Below the pieces are notes generated by a model. It did not search any database, was not told where the DNA came from, and worked only from the letters and a program-made list of their open reading frames with translations. Shown here in pieces: positions 8,049-15,211 of a DNA stretch of 23,420 bases. Source of the DNA: an uncultured Lachnospiraceae bacterium (GTDB lineage: Bacteria > Bacillota > Clostridia > Lachnospirales > Lachnospiraceae); the NCBI GenBank assembly GCA_946549155.1, contig CAMNQN010000017.1:1-23420 (forward strand), read 5' to 3'. Position 1 is the first letter of the stretch. The number at the start of each line of letters is the position of its first letter. A program made the position numbers and the translations under genes.

Positions 8049-8354
8049 TTACTCTGCTGCCTTGAAGATAATCTCATCCTCATACACCAGCCCGAATTTC
8101 TCTCTGGCGGTTTTCTCGATATACTCGTCAGATTCCACGATCTCCGGCAGCTTCTCCAGTTCCCGGGCCCGGGCTTCCTCCAACGCGATCTGGTCATTCA
8201 GCGAAGCGATCTGATCCGTGTAGGCAGCATTTTTCATTTTCAGTTCATTGCTCTGATACAGCAATACCGTAAGCAGCACCATCACCACCACAGCGATCCC
8301 CGCCATCCCGCGGCGGTTGCTGCTGCTGGCCCGTCTTTTTTGCCCCTTTGCCAT
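8049..8354 (-). CDS. divIC: Septum formation initiator DivIC/FtsB family
   Basis: A small bitopic division protein of about 101 aa. A short basic cytoplasmic tail (AKGQKRR) leads into one membrane helix (about 18-34). An extracytoplasmic coiled coil (about 38-70) follows, and then the family's C-terminal part with EYIEKTAREKFGLVYEDEI, whose EKIAR.KFG..-like signature is typical of DivIC/FtsB. It joins DivIB/FtsQ and FtsL in the divisome. ATG 8354 is chosen because it has GGGGA 9 nt upstream; a TTG two codons earlier is possible. Neighbours yabQ (upstream) and spoIIE (downstream) match Bacillus and Clostridium order. The S1-domain gene yabR found after divIC in Bacillus is missing here. Confidence 0.9.
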   Translation of the reverse strand: MAKGQKRRASSSNRRGMAGIAVVVMVLLTVLLYQSNELKMKNAAYTDQIASLNDQIALEEARARELEKLPEIVESDEYIEKTAREKFGLVYEDEIIFKAAE

Positions 8355-8427
8355 AACCAAACATCCCCGGCTTCTGTCCTTTTTATCCGGGCAGTTACCA
8401 TTCCTCTCTTATTATACTATCTTAAGT

Positions 8428-8841
8428 TTATTCTTTTTCGACAAGTTTTGCAATAGCTTTCTGCCGTATTATGTCGATTTTTAAAAATAATCGAGAAATC
8501 ACATGTTTGATACATCCCAGCAGTCTTAAAATCAGAAGCAGCACCCCAGATACTCCCCTCACAACCCAGGGACTGAGCGTGCGCCTGTACACCCCCATTC
8601 CCAGCGCCATGGCCGCCGCCATGTATAGCCGCAGGATGCCGTCCTGATATACAAATATGAGAACAAAGGTCCAAATCCCCGCCGCAAACCAGAAGCATAC
8701 ATCCTCCGCTCCAATCCACCATACCCCATGAGGAACCGCAATCCGCCAGGAACGCAGAAAGTCGCTGCACAGCAGAAGAAACGCCCCGTGCAGCAAAAAG
8801 ACCAGAAAGACCTTCCCCTCAAAACAGATAATCTCGCTCAT
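8428..8841 (-). CDS. yabQ: Spore cortex biosynthesis protein YabQ
   Basis: An integral membrane protein needed for spore cortex formation in B. subtilis. The product is 137 aa, starts MSEIICF and has about four hydrophobic segments (roughly 8-26, 45-62, 64-82 and 88-108). A basic C-terminal tail (KIDIIRQKAIAKLVEKE) follows. The ATG at 8841 has GCGGGGGC 9 nt upstream and leaves a 16-nt gap after yabP. A further in-frame start at 8925 would overlap yabP by 68 nt and adds a low-complexity N-terminus, so it was rejected. Identification relies on the membrane pattern plus position between yabP and divIC; direct sequence motifs are weak. Confidence 0.85.
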   Translation of the reverse strand: MSEIICFEGKVFLVFLLHGAFLLLCSDFLRSWRIAVPHGVWWIGAEDVCFWFAAGIWTFVLIFVYQDGILRLYMAAAMALGMGVYRRTLSPWVVRGVSGVLLLILRLLGCIKHVISRLFLKIDIIRQKAIAKLVEKE

Positions 8842-8857
8842 ACGCTTTTTGCCCCCG

Positions 8858-9136
8858 CTACCGGAACAGCTTCTTCCAGGCAAAGCCCTCCTTTTTCCCG
8901 CTGCTTCCGGAATAAACCAGGGCATCCACCGTCCCCTCCAGGTCCACTTCCCCCCGCTCCAGAGTCAATCGGCTGATATGCAGCTCTTTCCCCTTCACAG
9001 TCAGAAGCCCCTGCTCCGTCTCCAGCCGTATCTCATTGACATCAAAAGCGAGGACATCCACCACTCCACTGATCGTACCGCTCTTCCTGTTCTCAATGGT
9101 AAGCTTATGTCCCCGCTTTTCTCTTTTTTCTTCCAT
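8858..9136 (-). CDS. yabP: Sporulation protein YabP
   Basis: A 92-aa cytosolic protein of the YabP/YqfC family, expressed in the mother cell and associated with spore cortex or coat formation. It begins MEEKREKRGHKLTIENR and contains the family-like beta-rich core GVVDVLAFDVNEI, LLTVKGKELHI and LTLERGEVDLEGTVDALVY. GGAG lies 7 nt before the ATG. It is the first gene after a sigma-E-like promoter and is followed by yabQ after 16 nt, an arrangement seen across spore-forming Firmicutes. The precise biochemical role is not known for the family. Confidence 0.92.
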   Translation of the reverse strand: MEEKREKRGHKLTIENRKSGTISGVVDVLAFDVNEIRLETEQGLLTVKGKELHISRLTLERGEVDLEGTVDALVYSGSSGKKEGFAWKKLFR

Positions 9137-9165
9137 AGGCTTTCTCCGGATACTGCTCTCCGTTC

Positions 9166-9195
9166 ATTCTATGCCTGTCGTTTCGGATTTATAAC
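9166..9195 (-). promoter_or_regulatory. Candidate sigma-E promoter of yabP-yabQ-divIC
   Basis: On the minus strand GTTATAA (9189-9195) and CATAGAAT (9166-9173) fit the sigma-E layout ATA-N16-CATACAHT, with exactly 16 nt between ATA and CATA and one mismatch in the -10. Transcription would begin about 22 nt before the yabP start. Mother-cell sigma-E control of yabP and yabQ is known in Bacillus; its operation here is inferred. Confidence 0.55.
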
Positions 9196-9235
9196 CGCCG
9201 CATCCGCTCCTTTGCGGTTTTGCGGCAGCGCCTAA

Positions 9236-9475
9236 TCATAAATACCGGAACAGCTCCCTGGCCTCTTCCTTCCTCACCGTCTCCTGCACATCCAGCACCT
9301 CCACCTTCACGTTCCTGGTGCCAAACTGGATCTCAATCCGATCTCCCTCTTTCACATTCACAGAGGCCTTGGCCACCTTATCATTCACCAGTACCCGTCC
9401 CGCATCACAGGCCTCGTTGGCCACTGTTCTTCGCTTAATCAGTCTGGAAACCTTCAGAAATTTGTCTAACCGCAT
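9236..9475 (-). CDS. rqcP: RqcP/YabO S4-domain RNA-binding protein
   Basis: A 79-aa S4-domain protein. MRLDKFLKVSRLIKRRT is the RNA-binding S4 start, followed by ANEACDAGRVLVNDKVAK and the GDRIEI strand. The gene position (before yabP-yabQ-divIC) and length match B. subtilis YabO, now called RqcP. RqcP binds stalled 50S subunits with RqcH and assists C-terminal alanine tailing of stuck peptides. The alternative label is heat-shock Hsp15/HslR, an S4 relative; the synteny favours RqcP. ATG 9475 has AGGAGG 5 nt upstream. Longer in-frame starts (to 9577) run into the hup terminator and were rejected. No clear promoter of its own was seen, so read-through from hup is possible. Confidence 0.88.
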   Translation of the reverse strand: MRLDKFLKVSRLIKRRTVANEACDAGRVLVNDKVAKASVNVKEGDRIEIQFGTRNVKVEVLDVQETVRKEEARELFRYL

Positions 9476-9537
9476 GATACCCTCCTGAATACGCCGCCCT
9501 CTGCTTCTTTTGCCGTCTTCCCGCAGGGCTGGCGCAT

Positions 9538-9574
9538 AAAAAACAGGCTGCCGCAAAAGAAATCTGCGGCAGCC
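9538..9574 (-). terminator. Rho-independent terminator after hup
   Basis: A perfect 10-bp stem (9546-9555 with 9565-9574) with a 9-nt loop is followed on the minus strand by TGTTTTTTA. It starts 14 nt after the hup stop. Confidence 0.9.
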
Positions 9575-9588
9575 CACCGATCCATCAA

Positions 9589-9861
9589 TTAATTCAGACT
9601 ATCCTTTAAGGCCTTGCCGGCTTTGAACTTCGGAGTCCTGGAAGCTTCGATCTTCATGGTCTCGCCGGTCTGGGGATTTCTTCCCTCTCTGGCCGCTCTC
9701 TCGGATACCTCAAACGTACCAAAGCCAACCAGCTGTACCTTCTCGCCCTTTTTCAGCTCCTCCGCTACCACATCGGTAAATGCCTTTAATGCCTTCTCCA
9801 CATCTTTTTTCGTCAATTCTGTTTTCTCAGCAACCGCTGTAATCAATTCTGTTTTGTTCAT
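9589..9861 (-). CDS. hup: HU family DNA-binding protein
   Basis: This nucleoid protein bends and compacts DNA as a dimer. It is 90 aa, the standard HU length. The helical N-terminus is MNKTELITAVAEKTELTKKD. The signature beta-arm segment follows, with GFGTFEVSERAAREGRNPQTG (Arg and Pro59-61 region), and the C-terminal helix is FKAGKALKDSLN. ATG 9861 has GAGGAGG about 10 nt upstream and lies behind a strong sigma-A promoter. It is a single-gene transcript by its terminator. hup next to the S4/RqcP gene is common in Clostridia. Confidence 0.97.
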   Translation of the reverse strand: MNKTELITAVAEKTELTKKDVEKALKAFTDVVAEELKKGEKVQLVGFGTFEVSERAAREGRNPQTGETMKIEASRTPKFKAGKALKDSLN

Positions 9862-9931
9862 GGAAAATATTCCTCCTCTGCTTTTATCTTGTACAGGTTC
9901 GTTCACACTCCGGATAAAAACCCTGCTATTA

Positions 9932-9960
9932 CTTATATACTGGAATGTCCGTTTTGTCAA
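9932..9960 (-). promoter_or_regulatory. Sigma-A promoter of hup
   Basis: On the minus strand TTGACA (9955-9960) and TATAAG (9932-9937) are 17 bp apart. This is a near-consensus housekeeping promoter about 70 nt before the hup ATG, fitting an abundant protein. Confidence 0.8.
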
Positions 9961-9996
9961 GGAATTTCCGGGGATTCTTCGCCATTTCACCTATCT

Positions 9997-10971
9997 TCAT
10001 CTTAAGAATTCCAGAAACCTGTTTTTCTGCTCCTGCTGGCGGTTTAACGCCTCCAGCTTCTGCTCATAGCGGGCCGGTATCCAGGCCTTCCGGCTGCTGT
10101 AATAATGATTCGCCAGCTTCCAGAATTTCTCCGGATAGGCCATCTTGATATACAGGATTTTCCTCTCCGCGCCGGAAAGGCTTCTGCCCCGCTCATAGGT
10201 GCTCAGGATCTTCCGGCCCAGTTCCGGATCCCAATTCTGCTTTTCCAGGATTTTGCGCATAAACTGATAGAGGTCATGCACCTGAAAATCAAACCGGCAC
10301 CGGCCGAAATTGGTGACTGCCATTCCCCGGTCCAGAAACAGAACGTGGTGATAACTATAATCCCCATGACAGAGCGTTCCTATACCAATCTGTTCCCGCA
10401 GCATCTCCTCCGTACAGAATGACCTGGCCAGCTCCTGGGCCAGGCACGCCTGCTCATAAAAATCCGGAAAGCTTTTCAAAAACATCTGCTCAAAGGGATG
10501 CTTCGATTCCCTCCCCCGGATAAAGGAGCGCACCTTCTTTAATTCTCTCGTCCTGGCGGCCAGCTCCTCCGGAAGCGGTATGCCGCAATATTCCCTCTCC
10601 TCCTGGGAAAAACACAGGTAACGGTGCAGCCTGGCCAGATTTTCCACTGCCTCCAGGATATCCCGCTCTCCCGAGGGACTGCACTCCCTTCCGTAATACC
10701 AGTCCTTCAGCACATACCGATTCTCATCCCGGTCCATGGAAACCAGCTTTCCCTCCCGGTTTTTCAGTGCAAGATCCACATTCTGATACCCCGCCGCCCG
10801 CAGATTTTCCAGGATCCGGTTCTGAAAAACCATCTTCTTCTCCGATCCCTGAAAATCACACAGCAGCTTCAGGCCCTGACTGGTCTCGCATATATAAGAA
10901 CCCCGGCCCCGCCGGGTGCTGATGATCTCCAAATCATACTGTTCCAAAACCTTTAAGCCCCTGTCATTCAT
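9997..10971 (-). CDS. CotS-family spore coat kinase-like protein
   Basis: A 324-aa protein with an aminoglycoside-phosphotransferase/choline-kinase fold, of the kind annotated as CotS family spore coat protein. The N-lobe spans about 15-95 (YVLKDWYYG hinge, 86-94). The catalytic-loop-like HGDYSYHHV lies at 202-210, with His209 where active kinases have Asn. The metal-binding loop DFG/DFD position reads NFG (221-223), followed by FDFQVHDLYQFMRK. These changes suggest a weak kinase or pseudokinase, though I recall similar forms in Clostridial CotS proteins. A sigma-E-like promoter (11000-11029) lies just upstream, which supports mother-cell expression. Its stop lies 37 nt before the hup -35 element. 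No terminator separates it from hisS, so read-through from hisS is possible. The coat role is inferred from the family. Confidence 0.8.
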   Translation of the reverse strand: MNDRGLKVLEQYDLEIISTRRGRGSYICETSQGLKLLCDFQGSEKKMVFQNRILENLRAAGYQNVDLALKNREGKLVSMDRDENRYVLKDWYYGRECSPSGERDILEAVENLARLHRYLCFSQEEREYCGIPLPEELAARTRELKKVRSFIRGRESKHPFEQMFLKSFPDFYEQACLAQELARSFCTEEMLREQIGIGTLCHGDYSYHHVLFLDRGMAVTNFGRCRFDFQVHDLYQFMRKILEKQNWDPELGRKILSTYERGRSLSGAERKILYIKMAYPEKFWKLANHYYSSRKAWIPARYEQKLEALNRQQEQKNRFLEFLR

Positions 10972-10999
10972 CCCGCTTCCCCCTTTTTGTGCTCCCTCT

Positions 11000-11029
11000 A
11001 GCTTATGAGGAAAGCCCTCCGGTTATGAC
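11000..11029 (-). promoter_or_regulatory. Candidate sigma-E (or sigma-K) promoter of the CotS-like gene
   Basis: On the minus strand GTCATAA (11023-11029) and CATAAGCTA (10999-11007) give ATA-N16-CATAAGCT, the same layout as the yabP promoter. The -35 agrees with the Bacillus sigma-E form GTCATAT. CATANNNTA also fits a sigma-K -10. Transcription would start about 20 nt before the ATG. Confidence 0.5.
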
Positions 11030-11041
11030 AGGGGAATAGAA

Positions 11042-12310
11042 TTATAATTCCGTATCACCGTAGACCTTTTTGATATCCGTATAGCCGTTTTTCTCCAGCG
11101 TCTCGATCTGGAATTTGGCGTTCTTCTTTAAGGGCTGCACCGTAACGATGGCGCCCTGGGCCCGGATATCCGTAGCCTTTTTAAATACCTCCAGAAGCTT
11201 CGCCGGGCCTGCCTTCTCATCCACCAGAAACGCAGTACGCTTCCTGCCCCCGGCCTGTTCCTGCCAGTTCAGGTCCTTCAGAATCGTAACAATACGCTCA
11301 AAGCCGATGGAAAAACCGATGGCCGGCGCGGGCTGGTTGCAGAAACGGCCGATCATGTCATCGTAGCGTCCGCCGCCTGCGATGGAGAAATTATAGCCGT
11401 CGATGCTGATCTCAAAAATCGTTCCGGTGTAATAGGACATCCCCCGCACCAGCGTGGGATCGAACACCAGGTGTACACTGGGATCAATCATGCAGGCAAC
11501 GCTTTCCAGGATCGTATCCATACTGTCCGGCACCTTCTCATCCAGATGGGAGGCGCAGGTCTCGGCGCAAAACCGGCCGCATTCCAGATCCGGCGTTACC
11601 TTTTCAAACATCGCCGTGTATTTTTCCACGGCCTCCGCAGGATACTCCTTCTTAAGAAGGCTTTCCTTTACGCCCTCCAGCCCAATCTTGTCCATCTTGT
11701 CCAGCGTGATAAACACATCGTCATACTGATCCTCGGTAAAGCCCGCGTAAGCCGCCATGGCCTTCAGGATTCTGCGGTCATTGATATGCACGGTGAACTC
11801 ACGGATTCCCACCTCAGAAAAAATCCGCGTCAGCATCTTGGAGGTAGCCGCAATCAGCTCAATTTCCGCCATAATGGAGGAATCCCCGATGATATCGATA
11901 TCGCACTGGGTAAACTGGCGGAAACGCCCCTTCTGAGGCTTATCCGCTCTCCATACATTCCCAATCTGCAGTGCTTTTAACGGCGTGGGCAGATTGTTCT
12001 TATTATTTGAATAGTAACGGGCCAGCGGCACCGTCAGGTCGTACCGCAGACCGCTGTCCGCGATCTCGCCGCTCTCCATCCCCTTCTCCAGCTCCCGGCC
12101 TCTCTTCATAATCTTAAAGATCAGCTTCTCATTCTCTCCGCCCTGCTTTCCTGTCAGATTCTCAATATGCTCCATAGCCGGAGTCTCGATCTGCTCAAAC
12201 CCGTAGGTGGCATAGGTCTCCTTAATCAGACCCAGCACATGCTCCCGCAGCCTCATATCAGAGGGCATAAAATCGTTCATCCCCTTCACAGGGGTCGAAA
12301 TAAATTTCAT
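11042..12310 (-). CDS. hisS: Histidyl-tRNA synthetase
   Basis: A class II synthetase that charges tRNA-His with histidine. It is 422 aa. Motif 2 is IGNVWRADKPQKGRFRQFTQCD (116-137). The histidine-specific loop RGMSYYTGTIFEI begins at 289, GGGRYDDMIG lies at 312-321, motif 3 PAIGFSIGFERI at 329-340, and a C-terminal anticodon-binding domain from about 345. The CDxDIIG wording of motif 2 resembles the eukaryote-like HisRS branch more than the E. coli type (family knowledge, not tested). ATG 12310 has GGAG 8 nt upstream. An in-frame extension to 12541 would overlap cca and encodes no synthetase-like sequence. No T-box was seen in the 100-nt leader. Confidence 0.96.
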   Translation of the reverse strand: MKFISTPVKGMNDFMPSDMRLREHVLGLIKETYATYGFEQIETPAMEHIENLTGKQGGENEKLIFKIMKRGRELEKGMESGEIADSGLRYDLTVPLARYYSNNKNNLPTPLKALQIGNVWRADKPQKGRFRQFTQCDIDIIGDSSIMAEIELIAATSKMLTRIFSEVGIREFTVHINDRRILKAMAAYAGFTEDQYDDVFITLDKMDKIGLEGVKESLLKKEYPAEAVEKYTAMFEKVTPDLECGRFCAETCASHLDEKVPDSMDTILESVACMIDPSVHLVFDPTLVRGMSYYTGTIFEISIDGYNFSIAGGGRYDDMIGRFCNQPAPAIGFSIGFERIVTILKDLNWQEQAGGRKRTAFLVDEKAGPAKLLEVFKKATDIRAQGAIVTVQPLKKNAKFQIETLEKNGYTDIKKVYGDTEL

Positions 12311-12356
12311 CTTTCCTTCTCCTTGTAATAACCATTGAATAGATTTCCATCTGCAA

Positions 12357-12385
12357 ACTATATCATAATTCAAAGACGCCCGCAA
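12357..12385 (-). promoter_or_regulatory. Candidate sigma-A promoter of hisS
   Basis: On the minus strand TTGCGG (12380-12385) and TATAGT (12357-12362) are 17 bp apart, about 40 nt before the hisS start and inside the cca-hisS gap. hisS may also be read from the cca transcript. Confidence 0.5.
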
Positions 12386-12410
12386 CCATTTTCCACCTGC
12401 GGCCAAAGGG

Positions 12411-13742
12411 TTACCTGCGCAGTTTTCTTCCAAGCTCCAACAGCTGCTCCCTTGTATTGCGGGAGGGGTCCTTAAGCACCTCATCCAGCAGCAGCTCCAG
12501 CAGCTCGCCCATGCCCTTTCCCGGGTGCACGCCGTCCGCAATCAGATCACGGCCCGTAACAGCCAGGCCCTTCAGGGAAAGGCAGTCGCCCCGTTTTAGA
12601 ATCTCCTCATAAATCTGCCTCACCTGGTCCAGATACGCAAGCTTTTGCTCCCACACCGCCGGATTCTGTCCCAGGATATCCGCCCGCTTCACCTCCAGAA
12701 ACAGTGGGAACAGCTCCTCGCCCACCTGGCAGACTGCCCGGCGCACGCCCTCCGGCGTGGTCTCCGGATAGAGAGAATGGTTCTGCACCAGGCGGCAGAC
12801 CTTCGTCAGGGTCTCATTGTCAAACTTCAGCCGCTTCATGATCTGTTTTGCCAGCACCTCGCTTCTTGCGGCGTGCCCCCGGAAATGATAAATTCCCTGC
12901 TCGTCCACCGTGGCAATGGAAGGCTTTCCCATATCATGAAACAGCATGGCCAGCCGCAGTATTTTATCACTCCGCACATTCCGCAGCGTCTCCAGCGTAT
13001 GCTCTCCCACCGAATACACATGATGGGCATTATTCTGGTCCTGCTCCATCAGGCGGTCAAATTCCGGCAGAATTACCGCGGTGATCCCATATTCCCAGGC
13101 CTGGCGGATCCAGTCCGGATGGGGAGACTCCAGCAGTTTTACCAGCTCCACCTGAATCCGCTCCGCGCTGATTCTCTCCAGCGACGGCGCCAGGCGGCAG
13201 ATTGCCCGGGCTGTCTTCTCCTCCATGGAAAATCCCAGCTGGGCACAGAACCGCACCGCCCGCATCATCCGCAGGGCATCCTCCTCAAAGCGTTCCTCCG
13301 CCTTTCCCACACAGCGCAGAATCCCGCCCTTCAGATCCTCCACGCCGCCGAAGGCGTCCACCAGCCCCTTCGTCTCATTGTAGGCCATGGCATTGATGGT
13401 AAAATCCCTGCGTTTTAAATCCTCCAGCAGCTGGGAGGTAAACCGCACCTCCCTGGGGTGCCTGCCGTCCTCGTATTCCCCGTCAACCCGGTAGGTCGTG
13501 ACTTCGAATCCCTCCTTCTCCAGCAGCACTGTGATGGTGCCGTGCTGGATGCCTGTATCAAAGGTCTTTGGGAAGATTTCCTTCACCTGCCGGGGTGACG
13601 CAGATGTGGTGATATCCCAGTCACTTGGTTCCCTACCCAGAATCGAATCCCGCACGCAGCCGCCCACGGCATAGCCCTCAAATCCATGGCGCTCCAGCCG
13701 CTCCAACAGGAACGTTACTTTTTCCGGAAGTATAATTCTCAT
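12411..13742 (-). CDS. cca: CCA tRNA nucleotidyltransferase (HD-domain type)
   Basis: This enzyme adds or repairs the 3'-CCA of tRNAs. It is a class II nucleotidyltransferase of 443 aa. The head contains VGGCVRD (26-32) and the metal-binding DWD (41-43). The neck carries RRDFTINAMA (111-120) and EDALRMMRAVRF (154-165). An HD-domain motif LFHDMGK (267-273) with nearby His residues marks the HD-containing subgroup, which may also have phosphohydrolase activity. GAGAGGA lies 7 nt before the ATG. It is divergent from the lipoprotein gene at 13909. In some Clostridia two separate enzymes (CC- and A-adding) exist; which type this is cannot be told from the sequence by eye. Confidence 0.94.
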   Translation of the reverse strand: MRIILPEKVTFLLERLERHGFEGYAVGGCVRDSILGREPSDWDITTSASPRQVKEIFPKTFDTGIQHGTITVLLEKEGFEVTTYRVDGEYEDGRHPREVRFTSQLLEDLKRRDFTINAMAYNETKGLVDAFGGVEDLKGGILRCVGKAEERFEEDALRMMRAVRFCAQLGFSMEEKTARAICRLAPSLERISAERIQVELVKLLESPHPDWIRQAWEYGITAVILPEFDRLMEQDQNNAHHVYSVGEHTLETLRNVRSDKILRLAMLFHDMGKPSIATVDEQGIYHFRGHAARSEVLAKQIMKRLKFDNETLTKVCRLVQNHSLYPETTPEGVRRAVCQVGEELFPLFLEVKRADILGQNPAVWEQKLAYLDQVRQIYEEILKRGDCLSLKGLAVTGRDLIADGVHPGKGMGELLELLLDEVLKDPSRNTREQLLELGRKLRR

Positions 13743-13788
13743 AGGTTGTCCTCTCTGTAAAATTTTGCGGATGCCCGCCTCTGCCTTT

Positions 13789-13816
13789 ATCTTACCACCC
13801 TTTCACACTTTTGTCA
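13789..13816 (-). promoter_or_regulatory. Possible promoter of cca
   Basis: On the minus strand TGACAA (13811-13816) and TAAGAT (13789-13794) are 16 bp apart in the divergent region upstream of cca. The -10 and -35 each match the consensus only partly. Confidence 0.3.
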
Positions 13817-13838
13817 CAATTATTCCGATTTTTCACAA

Positions 13839-13867
13839 TTTACAGCCATTTAAAAAAATGCTATGAT
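13839..13867 (+). promoter_or_regulatory. Sigma-A promoter of the trigger-factor-like lipoprotein
   Basis: TTTACA (13839-13844) and TATGAT (13862-13867) are separated by exactly 17 bp, about 40 nt before the ATG at 13909. Confidence 0.7.
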
Positions 13868-13908
13868 AATGAAAAACTGGAACCAGCAAACAGGAAAGGA
13901 TTTTTAAT

Positions 13909-15138
13909 ATGAAGAGAAAACATTTGCTTCTGATAACAGGATTGGCTCTGGTCCTTGGCATGACCGGCTGCGGGAACAGCGAAAAGACCGCGGAGACGGA
14001 AACCACCTCCGCAGGCAGTGTGATCACCGGTTATCTGATTGATGGCGCGGATCAGTATGTGACATTGGGTACCTATAAGAATCTGCCCGTGGAAAAACCC
14101 ATCTATGAGGTGACCGACGACGAGATCAGCATGGAGATCGAAAACTATCTGTACGAAAAATCGGATATGCAGCAGACAGACCGGGGGGCTGAGGCCGGCG
14201 ATGTTGTCACCGTGGATTTGAAAGCCACCGTGGAGGGGGCCCAAGAGCCGGATCTGGACGAGACGGACTATGCCGTCGAGCTGGGCTACGAAGAATTTGG
14301 CGCCGATTTTGATCAGGCGCTGACAGGCTGCCAGGCAGGGGATTCCAAAACTGTTTCCTGCAGCTTCACCGAGGAGGACGGCTACGAGGACTGGGCCGGA
14401 AAAACCGTAAACTTTGAGATATCCGTCAAGGCTGTGGAGGAGCTTGTCGTTCCTAAATACGATGACGCTTTTATCACGGATATGGGCTACAACAGCCAGG
14501 AGGATTTTGAGAATTATATCCGGGAAAGCCTGGAGGCCAGCTACAGGGAGCAGAGCGAGGCCGAGGCCCGAAGCAACGCTATTCTGGCCGCTTTGGACAA
14601 CACGCAGTTCGAGGGATATCCGGATAAGCTCTATGATTCCTGTGCCGATTCCGTCAACGACCAGTACAAATTCTTCGCGGATGCCTACGGCATGAGCATG
14701 GACGAGGTTCTGGAGGCCTTCGACATGACCCAGGAGGATCTGGACAGCGAAATCCTGGAGACTGTAAACACCCGGCTTTTCATCAGCGCACTGTGTCAGG
14801 CAGAAAACATTACCGCCACCGACGAGGAATACACTGCCTTCATTGACCAGCAGTTCTCCCAGTACGGCTATGAGGAGGGTGCCTCCTTCGAGGCGGATTA
14901 CGGAAAGGAAACGATCCTCTGGGCTCTCTATGAACAGAAGGCGGCCGACTTCCTTCTGGAGAATGCCTCCGTGGATGAAGTGACTTACTCTTATGACGGC
15001 GACGACTACGATGAGAGCAGTGATTACGGCGAGGAGCTGGAGGCCATAGAGGACACAGCTGTGACAGAAGAGACCCTCTCCCAGGCGCCTGAAAATACGG
15101 ACGCGGCAGTGGCCGAAGAACAGCAAAACGGCGATTAA
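13909..15138 (+). CDS. Trigger-factor/FKBP-like peptidyl-prolyl isomerase lipoprotein
   Basis: A 409-aa exported folding factor. The N-terminus carries a lipoprotein signal with lipobox GMTGC (Cys21), so it should be anchored outside the membrane. An FKBP-like region follows (about 86-175: GDVVTVDL, GADFDQALTGCQAGDSKTV, the hallmark layout of trigger factor's isomerase domain). Then comes a helical chaperone-like domain (about 180-355) resembling trigger factor's C-terminal arms. The ribosome-binding N-terminal domain of cytosolic trigger factor is replaced by the signal. The last 50 residues are very acidic and low in complexity. AGGAAAGGA lies about 8 nt before the ATG. It stands alone between cca (divergent) and cspA. 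No convincing terminator follows. Function as an extracytoplasmic foldase, comparable in role to PrsA, is inference. Confidence 0.88.
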   Translation: MKRKHLLLITGLALVLGMTGCGNSEKTAETETTSAGSVITGYLIDGADQYVTLGTYKNLPVEKPIYEVTDDEISMEIENYLYEKSDMQQTDRGAEAGDVVTVDLKATVEGAQEPDLDETDYAVELGYEEFGADFDQALTGCQAGDSKTVSCSFTEEDGYEDWAGKTVNFEISVKAVEELVVPKYDDAFITDMGYNSQEDFENYIRESLEASYREQSEAEARSNAILAALDNTQFEGYPDKLYDSCADSVNDQYKFFADAYGMSMDEVLEAFDMTQEDLDSEILETVNTRLFISALCQAENITATDEEYTAFIDQQFSQYGYEEGASFEADYGKETILWALYEQKAADFLLENASVDEVTYSYDGDDYDESSDYGEELEAIEDTAVTEETLSQAPENTDAAVAEEQQNGD

Positions 15139-15176
15139 CCGGGTTTTTTAAGCTTCTCTTAATTCCCAATTTCCCC

Positions 15177-15205
15177 TTGACATCTTTCTAATCAGGGAAT
15201 ATAAT
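15177..15205 (+). promoter_or_regulatory. Consensus sigma-A promoter of cspA
   Basis: Perfect TTGACA (15177-15182) and perfect TATAAT (15200-15205) with a 17-bp spacer. Transcription should start near 15212, giving a leader of about 140 nt before the cold-shock gene. Confidence 0.92.
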
Positions 15206-15211
15206 CAAGGA

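Noticed and set aside
12311..12410. T-box riboswitch before hisS
   Set aside because: The leader is short and lacks the conserved T-box (GGGTGG..ACCGCG) and terminator pair.
12311..12541. N-terminal extension of hisS into cca
   Set aside because: The extra 77 residues are low-quality sequence overlapping cca in another frame; a good ribosome-binding site precedes ATG 12310.
13861..15126. A 421-codon open frame on the minus strand opposite the trigger-factor-like gene
   Set aside because: The plus strand has lipobox, FKBP-like motifs, promoter and ribosome-binding site; the minus-strand protein is hydrophobic and motif-free, a typical shadow.
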